Assembly: GCA_013178185.1 (NCBI GenBank)
Contig: JABLXC010000031.1
Location: forward strand, 1 to 44,589
Origin: Anaerolineae bacterium
GTDB lineage: Bacteria; Chloroflexota; Anaerolineae; Anaerolineales; Anaerolineaceae
Reading direction: 5' to 3'
Length of the DNA stretch: 44,589 nucleotides
In this document: one piece after another, positions 32,686-40,893 of the stretch
How positions within the stretch are numbered: position 1 is the first letter of the stretch
Layout: each line of letters starts with the position of its first letter
Made by a program: the position numbers and the translations under genes
The notes under the pieces: model-generated
Database searches by the model: none
Told to the model about the DNA's origin: nothing
The model's input: the letters and a program-made list of their open reading frames with translations, nothing else

Positions 32686-33549
32686 TCAATCCATAAGAGC
32701 AGGTATTTCCTCAGGGTAGCTGGCAATGCGAACGCCTGCCGCCCTGAGGGCTTCCATTTTAACGCTTGCCAGGCCAGCATCGCCTTCGATGATCGCGCCG
32801 GCATGTCCCAATCGTTTTCCGGCTGGCGCAGACCGGCCAGCGATGAACGCCACAACTGGCTTCGTCATCTCTTTCGCAATGAAATTGGCGGCAAGTTCTT
32901 CCTCATTCCCTCCAATCTCTCCGATCAATATTACCTGCTCGGTATGAGCGTCTGCCTCGAACATTTGCAACACATCCACAAAACCAATTCCGATGATCGG
33001 ATCACCCCCAATCCCAACGCAAGCGCTTACGCCTCTTTCATTTTGCTTAAGGGCATTCAATACTTCATAAGTAAGTGTTCCAGAACGCGAAACTACCCCC
33101 ACATTCCCTTGAATGGCAAGATCGCCGGGGATAATTCCCACTTTGGATTCACCTGGCGATAGCAAACCGGGAGAATTGGGGCCAACCAGGCAAATACGTT
33201 TCTGTTCCAAAAACTGCCGAACGCAGATCATGTCGTGGACGGGAATGCCTTCAGTAATGCAAACAAGCAATGGGATACCAGCGTCCCCAGCTTCATACAT
33301 CGCATCCGCCGCCAAACGGGCCGGGACAAAGATCACTGTTGCATTAGCTCCGGTAGCTTCCACCGCAACTTTAACGGAGTCGAAGACAGGGATTTTGCCG
33401 TCCAATACCCACTCCCCGCCCTTTCCTGGAGTAACGCCAGCAACAACATTCGTGCCATATTGAACCATTTGAAGGGTGTGAAACAACCCTTCCTGCCCGG
33501 TGATCCCCTGGACGAGCAAGCGAGTGTCTTTATTAACCAGAATGCTCAA
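32686..33549 (-). CDS. sucD: Succinyl-CoA synthetase alpha subunit
   Basis: A 287-residue CoA-binding subunit. The N-terminal nucleotide fold is [11 protein letters not shown] (near residue 10), with the CoA loop [10 protein letters not shown] near 112. The phosphorylated active-site histidine is in [16 protein letters not shown] near 235. The proposed start is a TTG at 33549 with GGAG six bases before it; it lies 17 bases inside sucC and reads [15 protein letters not shown], the standard SucD beginning. An open frame goes further upstream only inside sucC. With SucC it converts succinyl-CoA to succinate with ATP or GTP formation. Confidence 0.94.
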   Translation of the reverse strand: MSILVNKDTRLLVQGITGQEGLFHTLQMVQYGTNVVAGVTPGKGGEWVLDGKIPVFDSVKVAVEATGANATVIFVPARLAADAMYEAGDAGIPLLVCITEGIPVHDMICVRQFLEQKRICLVGPNSPGLLSPGESKVGIIPGDLAIQGNVGVVSRSGTLTYEVLNALKQNERGVSACVGIGGDPIIGIGFVDVLQMFEADAHTEQVILIGEIGGNEEELAANFIAKEMTKPVVAFIAGRSAPAGKRLGHAGAIIEGDAGLASVKMEALRAAGVRIASYPEEIPALMD

Positions 33550-34687
33550 GTTCAACTCCTTGGGCCAGTTTGATCGCTTTTTGGGCAGCATCGCTCAACG
33601 TAGAAGCAGTGATCATCCGGGCGCTGGTCAGGAGGCGATTGCCCAGCTCCGCATTTGTACCCGCCAGCCGTACCACGATAGGAATCGATGGATTAAGGTC
33701 AGAGATCGCAATGAGGATACCCCGCGCTACCTCATCACAGCGGGTAATACCGCCAAAAATATTCAACAAAACAGAGCAAACTTTGGGATCTTCCAGGAGA
33801 AGGCGAAAGGCAGCAGCCACTTTCTCCGCGCTGGCGCCGCCGCCAATATCCAAAAAGTTAGCAGGACGTCCCCCAAAATGGGTCAGAATATCCATGGTGG
33901 CCATCGCAAGACCTGCCCCATTTACCATACAACCGATAGAACCATCCAGTTGAATATAGGATAATCCAAATTTTCGCGCCTCCATCTCAGTTTGGACTTC
34001 GGAATCTATGTCCCACAGGTCAATCAAATCGGGGTGCCGATAGAGGGCGTTATCATCAATGATCATCTTTCCATCTAACGCGAGAAAACGCTTGTCAGAA
34101 GTGATCACCAGAGGATTGATCTCGGCCAGGGTGCTGTCCGTGCTCAGAAATGCCTTCCATAAACCCTGGCAGATATCTAAAAAGGTTTTCCAATAAGCGC
34201 GCGGCAGATCCAAAGAGACCGCCATATCGCGCGCCTGATAATCCCGCAAACCTAATAATGGATCGATATGGATCTTGTAAACATGCTCGGGGGTTACGCG
34301 CGCCACCTCTTCAATTTCCACCCCACCAGAAGAAGAGGCAATCAACACAGGCTTCCGAGCTTTCCGGTCAATGGTAATTGCCAGATAGATTTCTCGATCA
34401 ATACTAACAGCTTCATCGATCAAAATCCTTCGAACCGGCAACCCTTTAATTTCCATGCCCAAAATCTGGGCTGCGAGCTCTTCGGCTTCCTTAGAAGTCT
34501 TCGCCAATCGGACCCCACCTGCTTTCCCTCTGCCGCCCACCAACACCTGTGCTTTAACAACAACCCGTCCCCCAAGTTCCTCTGAAAAATGCTTGGCTTC
34601 TTCTGCAGTGGCGGCAACTCTGCCACGTGGTATAGGGATATTATTTTTAGAGAAAATCGCTTTCGATTGGTATTCATGAAGTTTCAT
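33533..34687 (-). CDS. sucC: Succinyl-CoA synthetase beta subunit
   Basis: A 384-residue ATP-grasp subunit. It begins [12 protein letters not shown] and has [18 protein letters not shown] (nucleotide-binding loop), [13 protein letters not shown] near 250 and [15 protein letters not shown] near 315, all as in SucC. The ATG at 34687 has GGGAG upstream. It overlaps sucD by 17 bases. No other citrate-cycle gene is nearby. The nucleotide preference (ATP or GTP) cannot be told. A -10 sequence sits at 34737-34732 on the minus strand. Confidence 0.95.
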   Translation of the reverse strand: MKLHEYQSKAIFSKNNIPIPRGRVAATAEEAKHFSEELGGRVVVKAQVLVGGRGKAGGVRLAKTSKEAEELAAQILGMEIKGLPVRRILIDEAVSIDREIYLAITIDRKARKPVLIASSSGGVEIEEVARVTPEHVYKIHIDPLLGLRDYQARDMAVSLDLPRAYWKTFLDICQGLWKAFLSTDSTLAEINPLVITSDKRFLALDGKMIIDDNALYRHPDLIDLWDIDSEVQTEMEARKFGLSYIQLDGSIGCMVNGAGLAMATMDILTHFGGRPANFLDIGGGASAEKVAAAFRLLLEDPKVCSVLLNIFGGITRCDEVARGILIAISDLNPSIPIVVRLAGTNAELGNRLLTSARMITASTLSDAAQKAIKLAQGVELEHSG

Positions 34688-34731
34688 TGAATCTCCCTGA
34701 CACACAGGCAACAATCTCAAAAGCCTCAAAA

Positions 34732-34737
34732 ATTATA
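34732..34737 (-). promoter_or_regulatory. -10 element of sucCD
   Basis: On the minus strand TATAAT, 44 bases before the sucC ATG. The -35 side is not close to consensus. It lies in the divergent region shared with the serine dehydratase gene. Confidence 0.4.
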
Positions 34738-34854
34738 CAACAGCCCAACTGAAACGAGTCTTGAAAGTGCTAATCGCTTATTCAATTGGTAGAACCATCG
34801 AGCAGACACTGACCCATCGGGGTAATTCTTATATTTGGATGAAGCGAGATTTGT

Positions 34855-34860
34855 TATAAT
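34855..34860 (+). promoter_or_regulatory. -10 element directly before the serine dehydratase start
   Basis: TATAAT ends seven bases before the ATG at 34868, which would make the message leaderless. There is no Shine-Dalgarno sequence between, and the -35 region is weak. Confidence 0.45.
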
Positions 34861-34867
34861 CCTCGTC

Positions 34868-36088
34868 ATGGAAACGATTCGAGAACTGTACAGGATTGGC
34901 CATGGTCCTTCAAGCAGTCATACAATGGCCCCCCGCAGAGCTGCCGAAATGTTCAGACAACGCTGGCCCGAGGCCAACGCTTTCCGGGTAACATTATACG
35001 GAAGCCTGGCAGCCACCGGTCGAGGCCATATGACCGATCGCGCTCTTGAGGACGCTTTTGCCCCTTTGCCTGTTGAAATTATCTGGCAACCTTCGATCAC
35101 ACTTCCCTTCCACCCCAACGGGCTAGATTTCGAGGCGTTTAGCCCGGATGGGAAGGTCATGGCAACTTGGCGGGTTTATAGCATTGGCGGTGGGGCACTC
35201 GCCGAAGAGGGACGGGTAAACCCGCCCAAATTGGTTTATCCGTTAAGGACCATGCAAGAAATATTAAGATACTGTACCCAAAGCGGTAAGACGTTTTGGG
35301 AATATGTTGAGGAATGCGAGGGGCCAGAAATTTGGGATTTTTTACGTCAAGTTAACCAGGTTATGCACGCCACAATCGAACGCGGCATTCATGCAGAAGG
35401 TGTGTTGCCAGGCGGCCTTGGACTGGCGCGACGCGCCTGGACTTTCTACCGAAAAATTCACCTGAGCGGCAAAAATCTTGTCAAAGAAGGCTTCTTGCCA
35501 GCCTATGCTCTGGCCGTTGCTGAAGAAAATGCTGCTGGCGGCGTGGTGGTCACTGCGCCCACTTGTGGATCCAGCGGGGTAGTGCCAGCCATCATCAAAC
35601 ACATTGAAGACACAGTCGAAACAAGCGAGATCCACGTCCTGCGCGCTCTGGCAACCGCCGGGCTGGTGGGGAATCTAATCAAACACCAGGCTTCTATCTC
35701 AGGCGCTGAGGTAGGTTGCCAGGGCGAAATCGGTTCAGCCTGCGCAATGGCCGCGGCCGCGGCTGCCCAATTATCTGGCGGATCCATTCGCCAGATCGAA
35801 TACGCCGCAGAAATTGGCCTGGAGCATCACCTGGGATTGACCTGCGATCCCGTCGATGGAATGGTGCAGATCCCTTGCATTGAACGGAATGTGTTTGCTG
35901 CCACGCGCGCCCTGGATTGCGCCAGTTTTGCCTGTTATTCAGATGGCAATCATCGCGTCTCATTTGATGAAGTTGTTCAAGTGATGAGAAAAACAGGACA
36001 CGATTTGCCTTCTCTGTATCGCGAAACGTCAGAGGGTGGGCTAGCGGCATCCTACCGCTTTCCAAAAAACAAACCATCCGGCAAATAA
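34868..36088 (+). CDS. sdaA: L-serine ammonia-lyase (single-chain, Fe-S)
   Basis: A 406-residue enzyme that deaminates L-serine to pyruvate and ammonia using a 4Fe-4S cluster. It starts METIRELYRIGHGPSSSHTM, the classic N-terminus of the beta part, and contains the cluster cysteines in VTAPTCGSSGVV (near 235), the GSACAMAAAAAAQ region and LTCDPVDGMVQIPC (near 330-343). This is the single-chain arrangement in which the beta part precedes the alpha part. An in-frame TTG lies upstream at 34835, but the conserved start is the ATG at 34868. It is convergent with the SPFH gene, whose terminator overlaps its last codons. Confidence 0.93.
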   Translation: METIRELYRIGHGPSSSHTMAPRRAAEMFRQRWPEANAFRVTLYGSLAATGRGHMTDRALEDAFAPLPVEIIWQPSITLPFHPNGLDFEAFSPDGKVMATWRVYSIGGGALAEEGRVNPPKLVYPLRTMQEILRYCTQSGKTFWEYVEECEGPEIWDFLRQVNQVMHATIERGIHAEGVLPGGLGLARRAWTFYRKIHLSGKNLVKEGFLPAYALAVAEENAAGGVVVTAPTCGSSGVVPAIIKHIEDTVETSEIHVLRALATAGLVGNLIKHQASISGAEVGCQGEIGSACAMAAAAAAQLSGGSIRQIEYAAEIGLEHHLGLTCDPVDGMVQIPCIERNVFAATRALDCASFACYSDGNHRVSFDEVVQVMRKTGHDLPSLYRETSEGGLAASYRFPKNKPSGK

Positions 36089-36106
36089 AGATATACCGGA
36101 TGGTTT
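36064..36106 (-). terminator. Terminator of the SPFH operon, overlapping the serine dehydratase 3' end
   Basis: AAACCATCCGG (36071-36081) pairs with CCGGATGGTTT (36096-36106), an eleven-pair stem. On the minus strand it runs into a G and six T (36069-36064). The stop codon of the plus-strand gene lies in the loop, so one hairpin may serve both genes. Confidence 0.8.
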
Positions 36107-36138
36107 GTCAATTCTAACAAAGGCCTTAATCGCCTTGT

Positions 36139-37197
36139 CTACAATCCTTTGAGAAATTCTTGCAAAGCCTCTTTGCTGATTCGGAAAGCATTTCCGATCT
36201 TGCGTGCTTTAAGATCGCCAGCGGTAATTGCAGATATCACATCTTCTTCAGATACTTTCAAAAATTGGGCAGCCTCCGAGGGCGTCATAATATCCGGCAT
36301 TGCTCCACCAGCCGGCGCCGCGCCCGTACCTGCGCCAGCTGCAGCGCCAGCCCCAGCCATGCCTTGCAAAGACTGGCTGATCACATTGCCAATCCCCATA
36401 CCGGCGCCAATTCCTGCTGTCAAACCGGCGCCACCGCTGGGGTTTTGCGCCGCGTCTCGCAGCGCATCCGCCGCCTGAAGTTGGGTATAGACGTTCATAT
36501 CCAACATACCCATAGCGCGCAGTTCCTCAGCCGACTTGTCAGAAGGTTTGAGATTGCCAATATAAAAGCTCTTTAAAACCATACCCAGAGCGGCAAAATC
36601 ATCCTGGGCCTTGTCGCGCACACCGGCGCCGAGTTCTTCTGTCAGGCCAATTAACTCCACCACACTGTGCTTGGCAGCAGTTTCACCTAATAGATCCTGA
36701 AGTTTAGATAGCAGCATGGTACGAAGCCGGTTTTCGATATCTGACATCCGATAGATGCCCTGCGCGCCAACCAATTGGGTAACAAATTGCTGAGCATCGG
36801 AAATCTGAACGCTATAGGTTCCAAAACCTTGCAACAGAGCGACGCCAAGCCCCATCCCCGGATTTCGAACGATAATGGGCTGAGGGGTGCCCCATTTTCG
36901 ATCGGCAAATTCTTTCATCGAGACAAAGTAAACCTCAGCGGTGAAAGGAGTTCGATCATTGAAAGCTTTGCCAATCAGGTCAATTAATTTCGGGATATTG
37001 GCAGTAACCAGGGTATGCATCCCCGGTCCAAAAACATCCAGCGCTTTTCCGCTGCGAAAAAATACGGCTCGCTGCGATTCCCGCACGATAACCTGTGAAC
37101 CGATTCGCAAATCTGCTATACCAGTTTCTGGAAAGCGATGTACTAATTCATCTGCCATCTCGCTGGGATATTCAACTACATCAAAGATCCTGGCCAT
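36139..37197 (-). CDS. SPFH-domain protein with a C-terminal excisionase-like helix-turn-helix
   Basis: A 352-residue protein. Residues 15-245 look like an SPFH/band-7 domain of the YdjI/virion-core type (VIVRESQRAVFFRSGKALDV, GPGMHTLVTANIPKL). There is no clear membrane segment. Residues 250-298 are a glycine/alanine-rich low-complexity linker. The last 50 residues (MTPSEAAQFLKVSEEDVISA, then ITAGDLKARKIGNAFRIS) are a MerR/excisionase-type helix-turn-helix, where related proteins usually carry zinc ribbons. SPFH proteins form large oligomers at membranes. The DNA-binding-like tail suggests either DNA or peptide binding. It is the second gene of a two-gene operon. Confidence 0.85.
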   Translation of the reverse strand: MARIFDVVEYPSEMADELVHRFPETGIADLRIGSQVIVRESQRAVFFRSGKALDVFGPGMHTLVTANIPKLIDLIGKAFNDRTPFTAEVYFVSMKEFADRKWGTPQPIIVRNPGMGLGVALLQGFGTYSVQISDAQQFVTQLVGAQGIYRMSDIENRLRTMLLSKLQDLLGETAAKHSVVELIGLTEELGAGVRDKAQDDFAALGMVLKSFYIGNLKPSDKSAEELRAMGMLDMNVYTQLQAADALRDAAQNPSGGAGLTAGIGAGMGIGNVISQSLQGMAGAGAAAGAGTGAAPAGGAMPDIMTPSEAAQFLKVSEEDVISAITAGDLKARKIGNAFRISKEALQEFLKGL

Positions 37198-37246
37198 TTT
37201 TATTCTCCGTTTGTTAGTAAGTAAGGATGATCAAAATAACCCACGT

Positions 37247-37780
37247 CTATTGAGACAGAGGAGTTTCGCCACTCTGAATGACCTCAGACCGCCGGTTGAA
37301 TGCTTCTACACAATCCCCTGCCAGGCTGACGAGATGGCGAATGGACGCCGCTAAACCTTCTGTACCCAGTGATGCTTCAAGATTGTCAATCGCACGGCTG
37401 ACTTCATCTACAAGATTTAACAGCTTGAGATCGTAGTCGTATATTTGCGCCAGTTCTTCCTCATTGACTTTAATCGAATCAAAGAAACCGGCGTATCCAT
37501 AGGAAGCGGTGCGGACTCGATCAATGAACTGGCGCAATTTCACGGCGGCAGCTTCCAAATCATCAACATATTGGATTCCACCCTCGCTAATCAGGCTACG
37601 CTGCACAGAAGAAATCCGTTTCCACTGTTCTTCAAACCGATTTGCAATGGTCTCTCGCATCAATTTATCGGCTGCCCGGCGGTTTTGCCGCTCAAAATAT
37701 CCGCTAAAAACGGGTAATTTTGAAAGGATTTTCTTAAAAACATCCCCTTCGGCAGTTACACGATCAAACAAATCGCTCAT
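37247..37780 (-). CDS. Helical coiled-coil partner of the SPFH protein, uncharacterised
   Basis: A 177-residue soluble protein with no family that I recognise. It is almost all helical: charged heptad-like stretches at residues 25-60 and 70-150, with few glycines and no cysteine. No signal peptide or membrane segment is seen. GGAGG-type sequence (GGAGGAAACC) precedes the ATG on the minus strand. It lies 49 bases upstream of the SPFH gene, with no terminator between, so it is co-transcribed and may be an oligomerisation or scaffold partner. The function is unknown. Confidence 0.75.
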   Translation of the reverse strand: MSDLFDRVTAEGDVFKKILSKLPVFSGYFERQNRRAADKLMRETIANRFEEQWKRISSVQRSLISEGGIQYVDDLEAAAVKLRQFIDRVRTASYGYAGFFDSIKVNEEELAQIYDYDLKLLNLVDEVSRAIDNLEASLGTEGLAASIRHLVSLAGDCVEAFNRRSEVIQSGETPLSQ

Positions 37781-37947
37781 TGGTTTCCTCCTCCAACTGG
37801 TCTGGTAAACTTACGCGGTTTCAAAACAAACTAAATTCATTATAGTATGAAACACAACCCTCAACAACATCATGTTATCATATATTTTTCGATCACTACC
37901 TTTTTCCTAAATAATGATCAGACATAATCCATGATGATATACGCAGT

Positions 37948-37968
37948 ACTTGCAAAAATGTTGCAAGT
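37948..37968. promoter_or_regulatory. Perfect 8-base dyad upstream of the pilin promoter
   Basis: ACTTGCAA-aaatg-TTGCAAGT, an exact dyad, 41 bases before the -35 box of the flp promoter. The 311-base gap (37781-38091) otherwise holds AT-rich sequence and that promoter. It has no T-run, so an operator for an activator or repressor of the pilus genes is more likely than a terminator. The regulator is unknown. Confidence 0.45.
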
Positions 37969-38008
37969 TCGTTTTCGGTTATTGTAAGGTAAATGTAATG
38001 TCAAAGCC

Positions 38009-38037
38009 TTGAAATAGAGTTGGCGGTCAAATATAAT
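38009..38037 (+). promoter_or_regulatory. Promoter of the flp pilin gene
   Basis: TTGAAA (38009-38014), exactly 17 bases and TATAAT (38032-38037). Transcription should start near 38044, about 48 bases before the flp ATG. Confidence 0.75.
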
Positions 38038-38091
38038 AAAATCAGCTTCGTTAAAGAGCAAAACTTTTTGAGCAGAGAGGAGGTGACAAAC

Positions 38092-38238
38092 ATGTTATTT
38101 GCTCCGAAAGAAAAAGGTCAGGGCTTAGTAGAGTACGCGTTAATTCTTGTTTTAGTGGCTGTTGTTGTCATTGTTATTCTTGCGCTACTCGGCCCAGCCA
38201 TCGGCAAGATCTTCAGCAACGTTGTTTCATCGGTGTAA
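38092..38238 (+). CDS. flp: Flp-type class IVb pilin
   Basis: A 48-residue prepilin. A short basic leader (MLFAPKEKG) ends at the glycine cleaved by prepilin peptidase. The mature part begins QGLVEYALILVLVAVVVI, with the Glu5 and Tyr6 pair that defines Flp pilins. A single long hydrophobic helix and a small polar tail follow. It is the major subunit of a Tad pilus. The ATG at 38092 has AGGAGG eight bases upstream. A strong terminator directly after it lets the pilin be made in excess over the assembly genes. Confidence 0.94.
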   Translation: MLFAPKEKGQGLVEYALILVLVAVVVIVILALLGPAIGKIFSNVVSSV

Positions 38239-38260
38239 GCTCACCTACAATTCGATTACA

Positions 38261-38296
38261 AATAAGAGACCCCTCTCAAGGGGTCTCTTATTTTCT
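38261..38296 (+). terminator. Strong terminator after flp
   Basis: AATAAGAGACCCCT, a four-base loop and AGGGGTCTCTTATT followed by TTTT: a fourteen-pair stem. It separates the pilin message from cpaB. Confidence 0.93.
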
Positions 38297-38361
38297 GTTT
38301 TTGGATGTTCACCCTACAAAATTATTAGGTCTAATTTGATTATGCGCAAAATAAATTGCCG

Positions 38362-38367
38362 TATAAT
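38362..38367 (+). promoter_or_regulatory. -10 element upstream of cpaB
   Basis: TATAAT, 42 bases before the cpaB ATG. No strong -35 box stands at 16-18 bases. It gives the assembly genes a promoter of their own after the flp terminator. Confidence 0.4.
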
Positions 38368-38409
38368 ATTGTAAATATGAATATTTTTCTCTTAAATTAG
38401 GAGGCGATC

Positions 38410-39564
38410 ATGGCCGCAGCCGGGCGTCGTAAGGGCGGTTTAATTCTCATTGTGATTGCGTTGATAATGATCTTGATGCTTGCAGTAGCGGGGTTCTTTT
38501 TGCGAGACCGTATCCTCGGACTCGCTGGGGGTGGGGGCGGCCAAACCGTGGCGCTGCCAACGCCAACTCCCATCCAGGATTTTGCCAGAATAGTCGTTTT
38601 GGCACAGCCTGCATCGAGAGGAACGGAAATCAACGAGAGTATGCTGACCACTGTAGCCTACCCTCAAAGTGAGATGATAGAAGGGCTTTTCTACACAGAT
38701 CCACAGGCAGTGATCGGCCTTCGAACGAAATATGACCTTCCCCAGGGGATTCCTCTAACCCCAAATCTCTTAACCGAACAACCGGTGGGGTCGTTTGCGG
38801 CAGTCCAAATTCCGCGCGGCATGGTAGCCGTATCAATACCCGCGAACCGCCTGCAGCTGGTCTCTTATGCCTTGATGCCCGGCGACCATGTCAATATTAT
38901 TGCCTCGCTCTTATTGTTGGACATTGACACGGATTTCCAATCCAGGTTGCCGAACTTTACCGGCTCGGTCACTGTTCCTGGTCCCGGCGGTACGGATGAA
39001 CAAGGCACAGCAGCGCCGACAACAGCTACCATTACGATTGCTTCGGGTGGTGTTGCATCAACTCAAGGACGCACTGAGTTAGACCCCGTTCTCAACCAGG
39101 CTGTTTACGTCATGCCGTCAGAAGCGCAACGCCCGCGCTTGATCAGCCAAACGGTGGTTCAGGATGCCATGGTGCTCTGGGTTGGCGATTTTCCGGCAGA
39201 CGGAAAAATTGACACTACTCAGCCCACCCCAACACCTGTTCCGGTAGAAGGGGCTGAAGCTGCGCCCGCACCTGCTGCGCCCCGGCCGGATATTGTTACC
39301 ATTGTAGTTTCGCCCCAGGATGCACAAACCATTAACTTCTTGCTGCTTTCCGGCGCAAATATGAGCATGGCACTGCGCAGCGCCGGCGATGACCAGCGCA
39401 TCCCAACCGAGGCAGTGACCCTGCAATTTGTTTTAGATCAGTACGGCATCCCTTACCCGGCCAAATTGCCTTATGGACTTGAGCCTCCTGTGCTTAAACT
39501 CCCGGCAAATCTACCGCTTTCATCTTCGTCGTCGGGCATTCCAGGAGAACAGCCCATTCAATAA
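38410..39564 (+). CDS. cpaB: Flp pilus assembly protein CpaB/RcpC
   Basis: A 384-residue protein with one N-terminal membrane segment (residues 9-29, GGLILIVIALIMILMLAVAG). A SAF-like domain near 60-160 (VVLAQPASRGTEINESML, IPRGMVAVSIPANRLQLV) follows, then the RcpC/CpaB region with MPGDHVNII. A proline- and threonine-rich stretch lies near 275-297, and the C-terminus is serine/proline rich. It is extracytoplasmic and helps pilus assembly or stability. GGAGG precedes the ATG. It starts the cpaB-tadZ-tadA-tadB-tadC series. No secretin gene follows it, in contrast to Gram-negative tad loci. Confidence 0.9.
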   Translation: MAAAGRRKGGLILIVIALIMILMLAVAGFFLRDRILGLAGGGGGQTVALPTPTPIQDFARIVVLAQPASRGTEINESMLTTVAYPQSEMIEGLFYTDPQAVIGLRTKYDLPQGIPLTPNLLTEQPVGSFAAVQIPRGMVAVSIPANRLQLVSYALMPGDHVNIIASLLLLDIDTDFQSRLPNFTGSVTVPGPGGTDEQGTAAPTTATITIASGGVASTQGRTELDPVLNQAVYVMPSEAQRPRLISQTVVQDAMVLWVGDFPADGKIDTTQPTPTPVPVEGAEAAPAPAAPRPDIVTIVVSPQDAQTINFLLLSGANMSMALRSAGDDQRIPTEAVTLQFVLDQYGIPYPAKLPYGLEPPVLKLPANLPLSSSSSGIPGEQPIQ

Positions 39565-39632
39565 ACCTGTGATCCAACAGGAGGTGGAACCCGACTTGCA
39601 CCACAAACCGGTATCTTTGGGAGAGCGTTTGC

Positions 39633-40868
39633 ATGCCTGCACAGGATAAGTTCAGGGTCTTAATTGTCGACGACATACCAGAAACCCGCGAGAACATTCG
39701 CCGGCTACTCCAATTCGATAATCAAATCGAAGTGGTCGGCACGGCTCGCAGCGGAAAAGAAGCAATTGATCTTTCGTCGGAAATTAAGCCCGATGTCGTC
39801 ATCATGGATATCAATATGCCAGATATGGACGGCATTCAGGCCACAGAAGCCATCCGCCGGAAAATTCCCTATATCCAGATCGTTATCCTCTCTGTGCAAA
39901 GCGATCAAAACTATATGCGTAAAGCGATGCTGGCCGGGGCGCGCGATTTTCTCTCGAAGCCACCATCCATTGATGACCTCACATCCGCCATCCACAGGGC
40001 AGGCGCTCTGGCGCAGGAAGAACGCGCCAAAATTGCCCAGGCAGGAGCCATCAGCGGACCAGCAAAAAATCAACCGGCTGCGGCCGCCGTTCAAGTTGCT
40101 GGTAAAATCATCGTGGTGTACAGCCCCAAGGGCGGCAGCGGCGCTACGACGATCGCTACCAATCTTGCCCTGGCCTTAAAGAGAGATGATTCTTCAGTCG
40201 TGCTGGTGGATGGGAATATGCAATACGGCGATGTAGCCGTGTTTCTAAATGAGCAGGTTAAAAATAGCGTGCTTGATCTCGCGCCGCGCGTAGACGATCT
40301 TGATCCGGAAATTGTCAAAGATGTTGCTATCACCCACGCAGCCAGCGGGCTGGCAATCATCGCTGCGCCACCCCGCCTCGAAATGGCCGACCGCGTCACC
40401 GGGGAACAATTCGGGAAAATGCTGCAATTCTTGCGAAACGTTTACAACTTCATCGTTGTAGATATGCCTTCCTACCTCACAGATACTGCTTTGGTGGCAG
40501 TAGATGGATGCGACCTGATTGCACTCGTCACCACGCAGGATATCCCGGCGATTAAAAACATCCAATCTTTCCTGACCCTCACCGACGCTTCCGAGATCAA
40601 ACGTGAGCGTATTTTCTTTATCCTGAATCGCTATGATAAGCGGTTGAGGATTACCCCCGAGCTAATCAGCACCAACCTCCGGCAGCCCGTTAATATGGTG
40701 ATTCCGTTTGATGATGAACGTGTCGTGATCAATTCGATCAACCGCGGCACGCCGCTTTACCTGGAGAAAAAAGACCACCCTATCAGTAAAAGTTTCACAT
40801 TGTTGGCTGGTAAAATTCGAGAACAGTTAGCCAAAATTGAAACGGAATTGCAGCCAGGGATTCTGTAA
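39633..40868 (+). CDS. tadZ: Receiver-domain/MinD-like ATPase TadZ (CpaE)
   Basis: A 411-residue protein that positions the pilus machine at a cell pole in other bacteria. Residues 6-125 are a response-regulator receiver: acidic pair D13-D14, the phospho-acceptor Asp59 (VVIMDINMPDMDG) and Lys109 (FLSKPP) are all present, so it may be phosphorylated. Residues 150-400 are a ParA/MinD ATPase with the deviant Walker A KGGSGATTIA near 165 and VLVDGNMQYGDVAV afterwards. In many TadZ proteins the receiver has lost these residues. GGGAGAG precedes the ATG; the next gene starts 25 bases after its stop. Confidence 0.92.
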   Translation: MPAQDKFRVLIVDDIPETRENIRRLLQFDNQIEVVGTARSGKEAIDLSSEIKPDVVIMDINMPDMDGIQATEAIRRKIPYIQIVILSVQSDQNYMRKAMLAGARDFLSKPPSIDDLTSAIHRAGALAQEERAKIAQAGAISGPAKNQPAAAAVQVAGKIIVVYSPKGGSGATTIATNLALALKRDDSSVVLVDGNMQYGDVAVFLNEQVKNSVLDLAPRVDDLDPEIVKDVAITHAASGLAIIAAPPRLEMADRVTGEQFGKMLQFLRNVYNFIVVDMPSYLTDTALVAVDGCDLIALVTTQDIPAIKNIQSFLTLTDASEIKRERIFFILNRYDKRLRITPELISTNLRQPVNMVIPFDDERVVINSINRGTPLYLEKKDHPISKSFTLLAGKIREQLAKIETELQPGIL

Positions 40869-40893
40869 GGATCGAAAGTAGGGAGATATAGGT

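Noticed and set aside
34760-34776. AAGTGCTAATCG resembling half of a CIRCE (HrcA) element
   Set aside because: The second half of the dyad is absent and no chaperone gene is adjacent.
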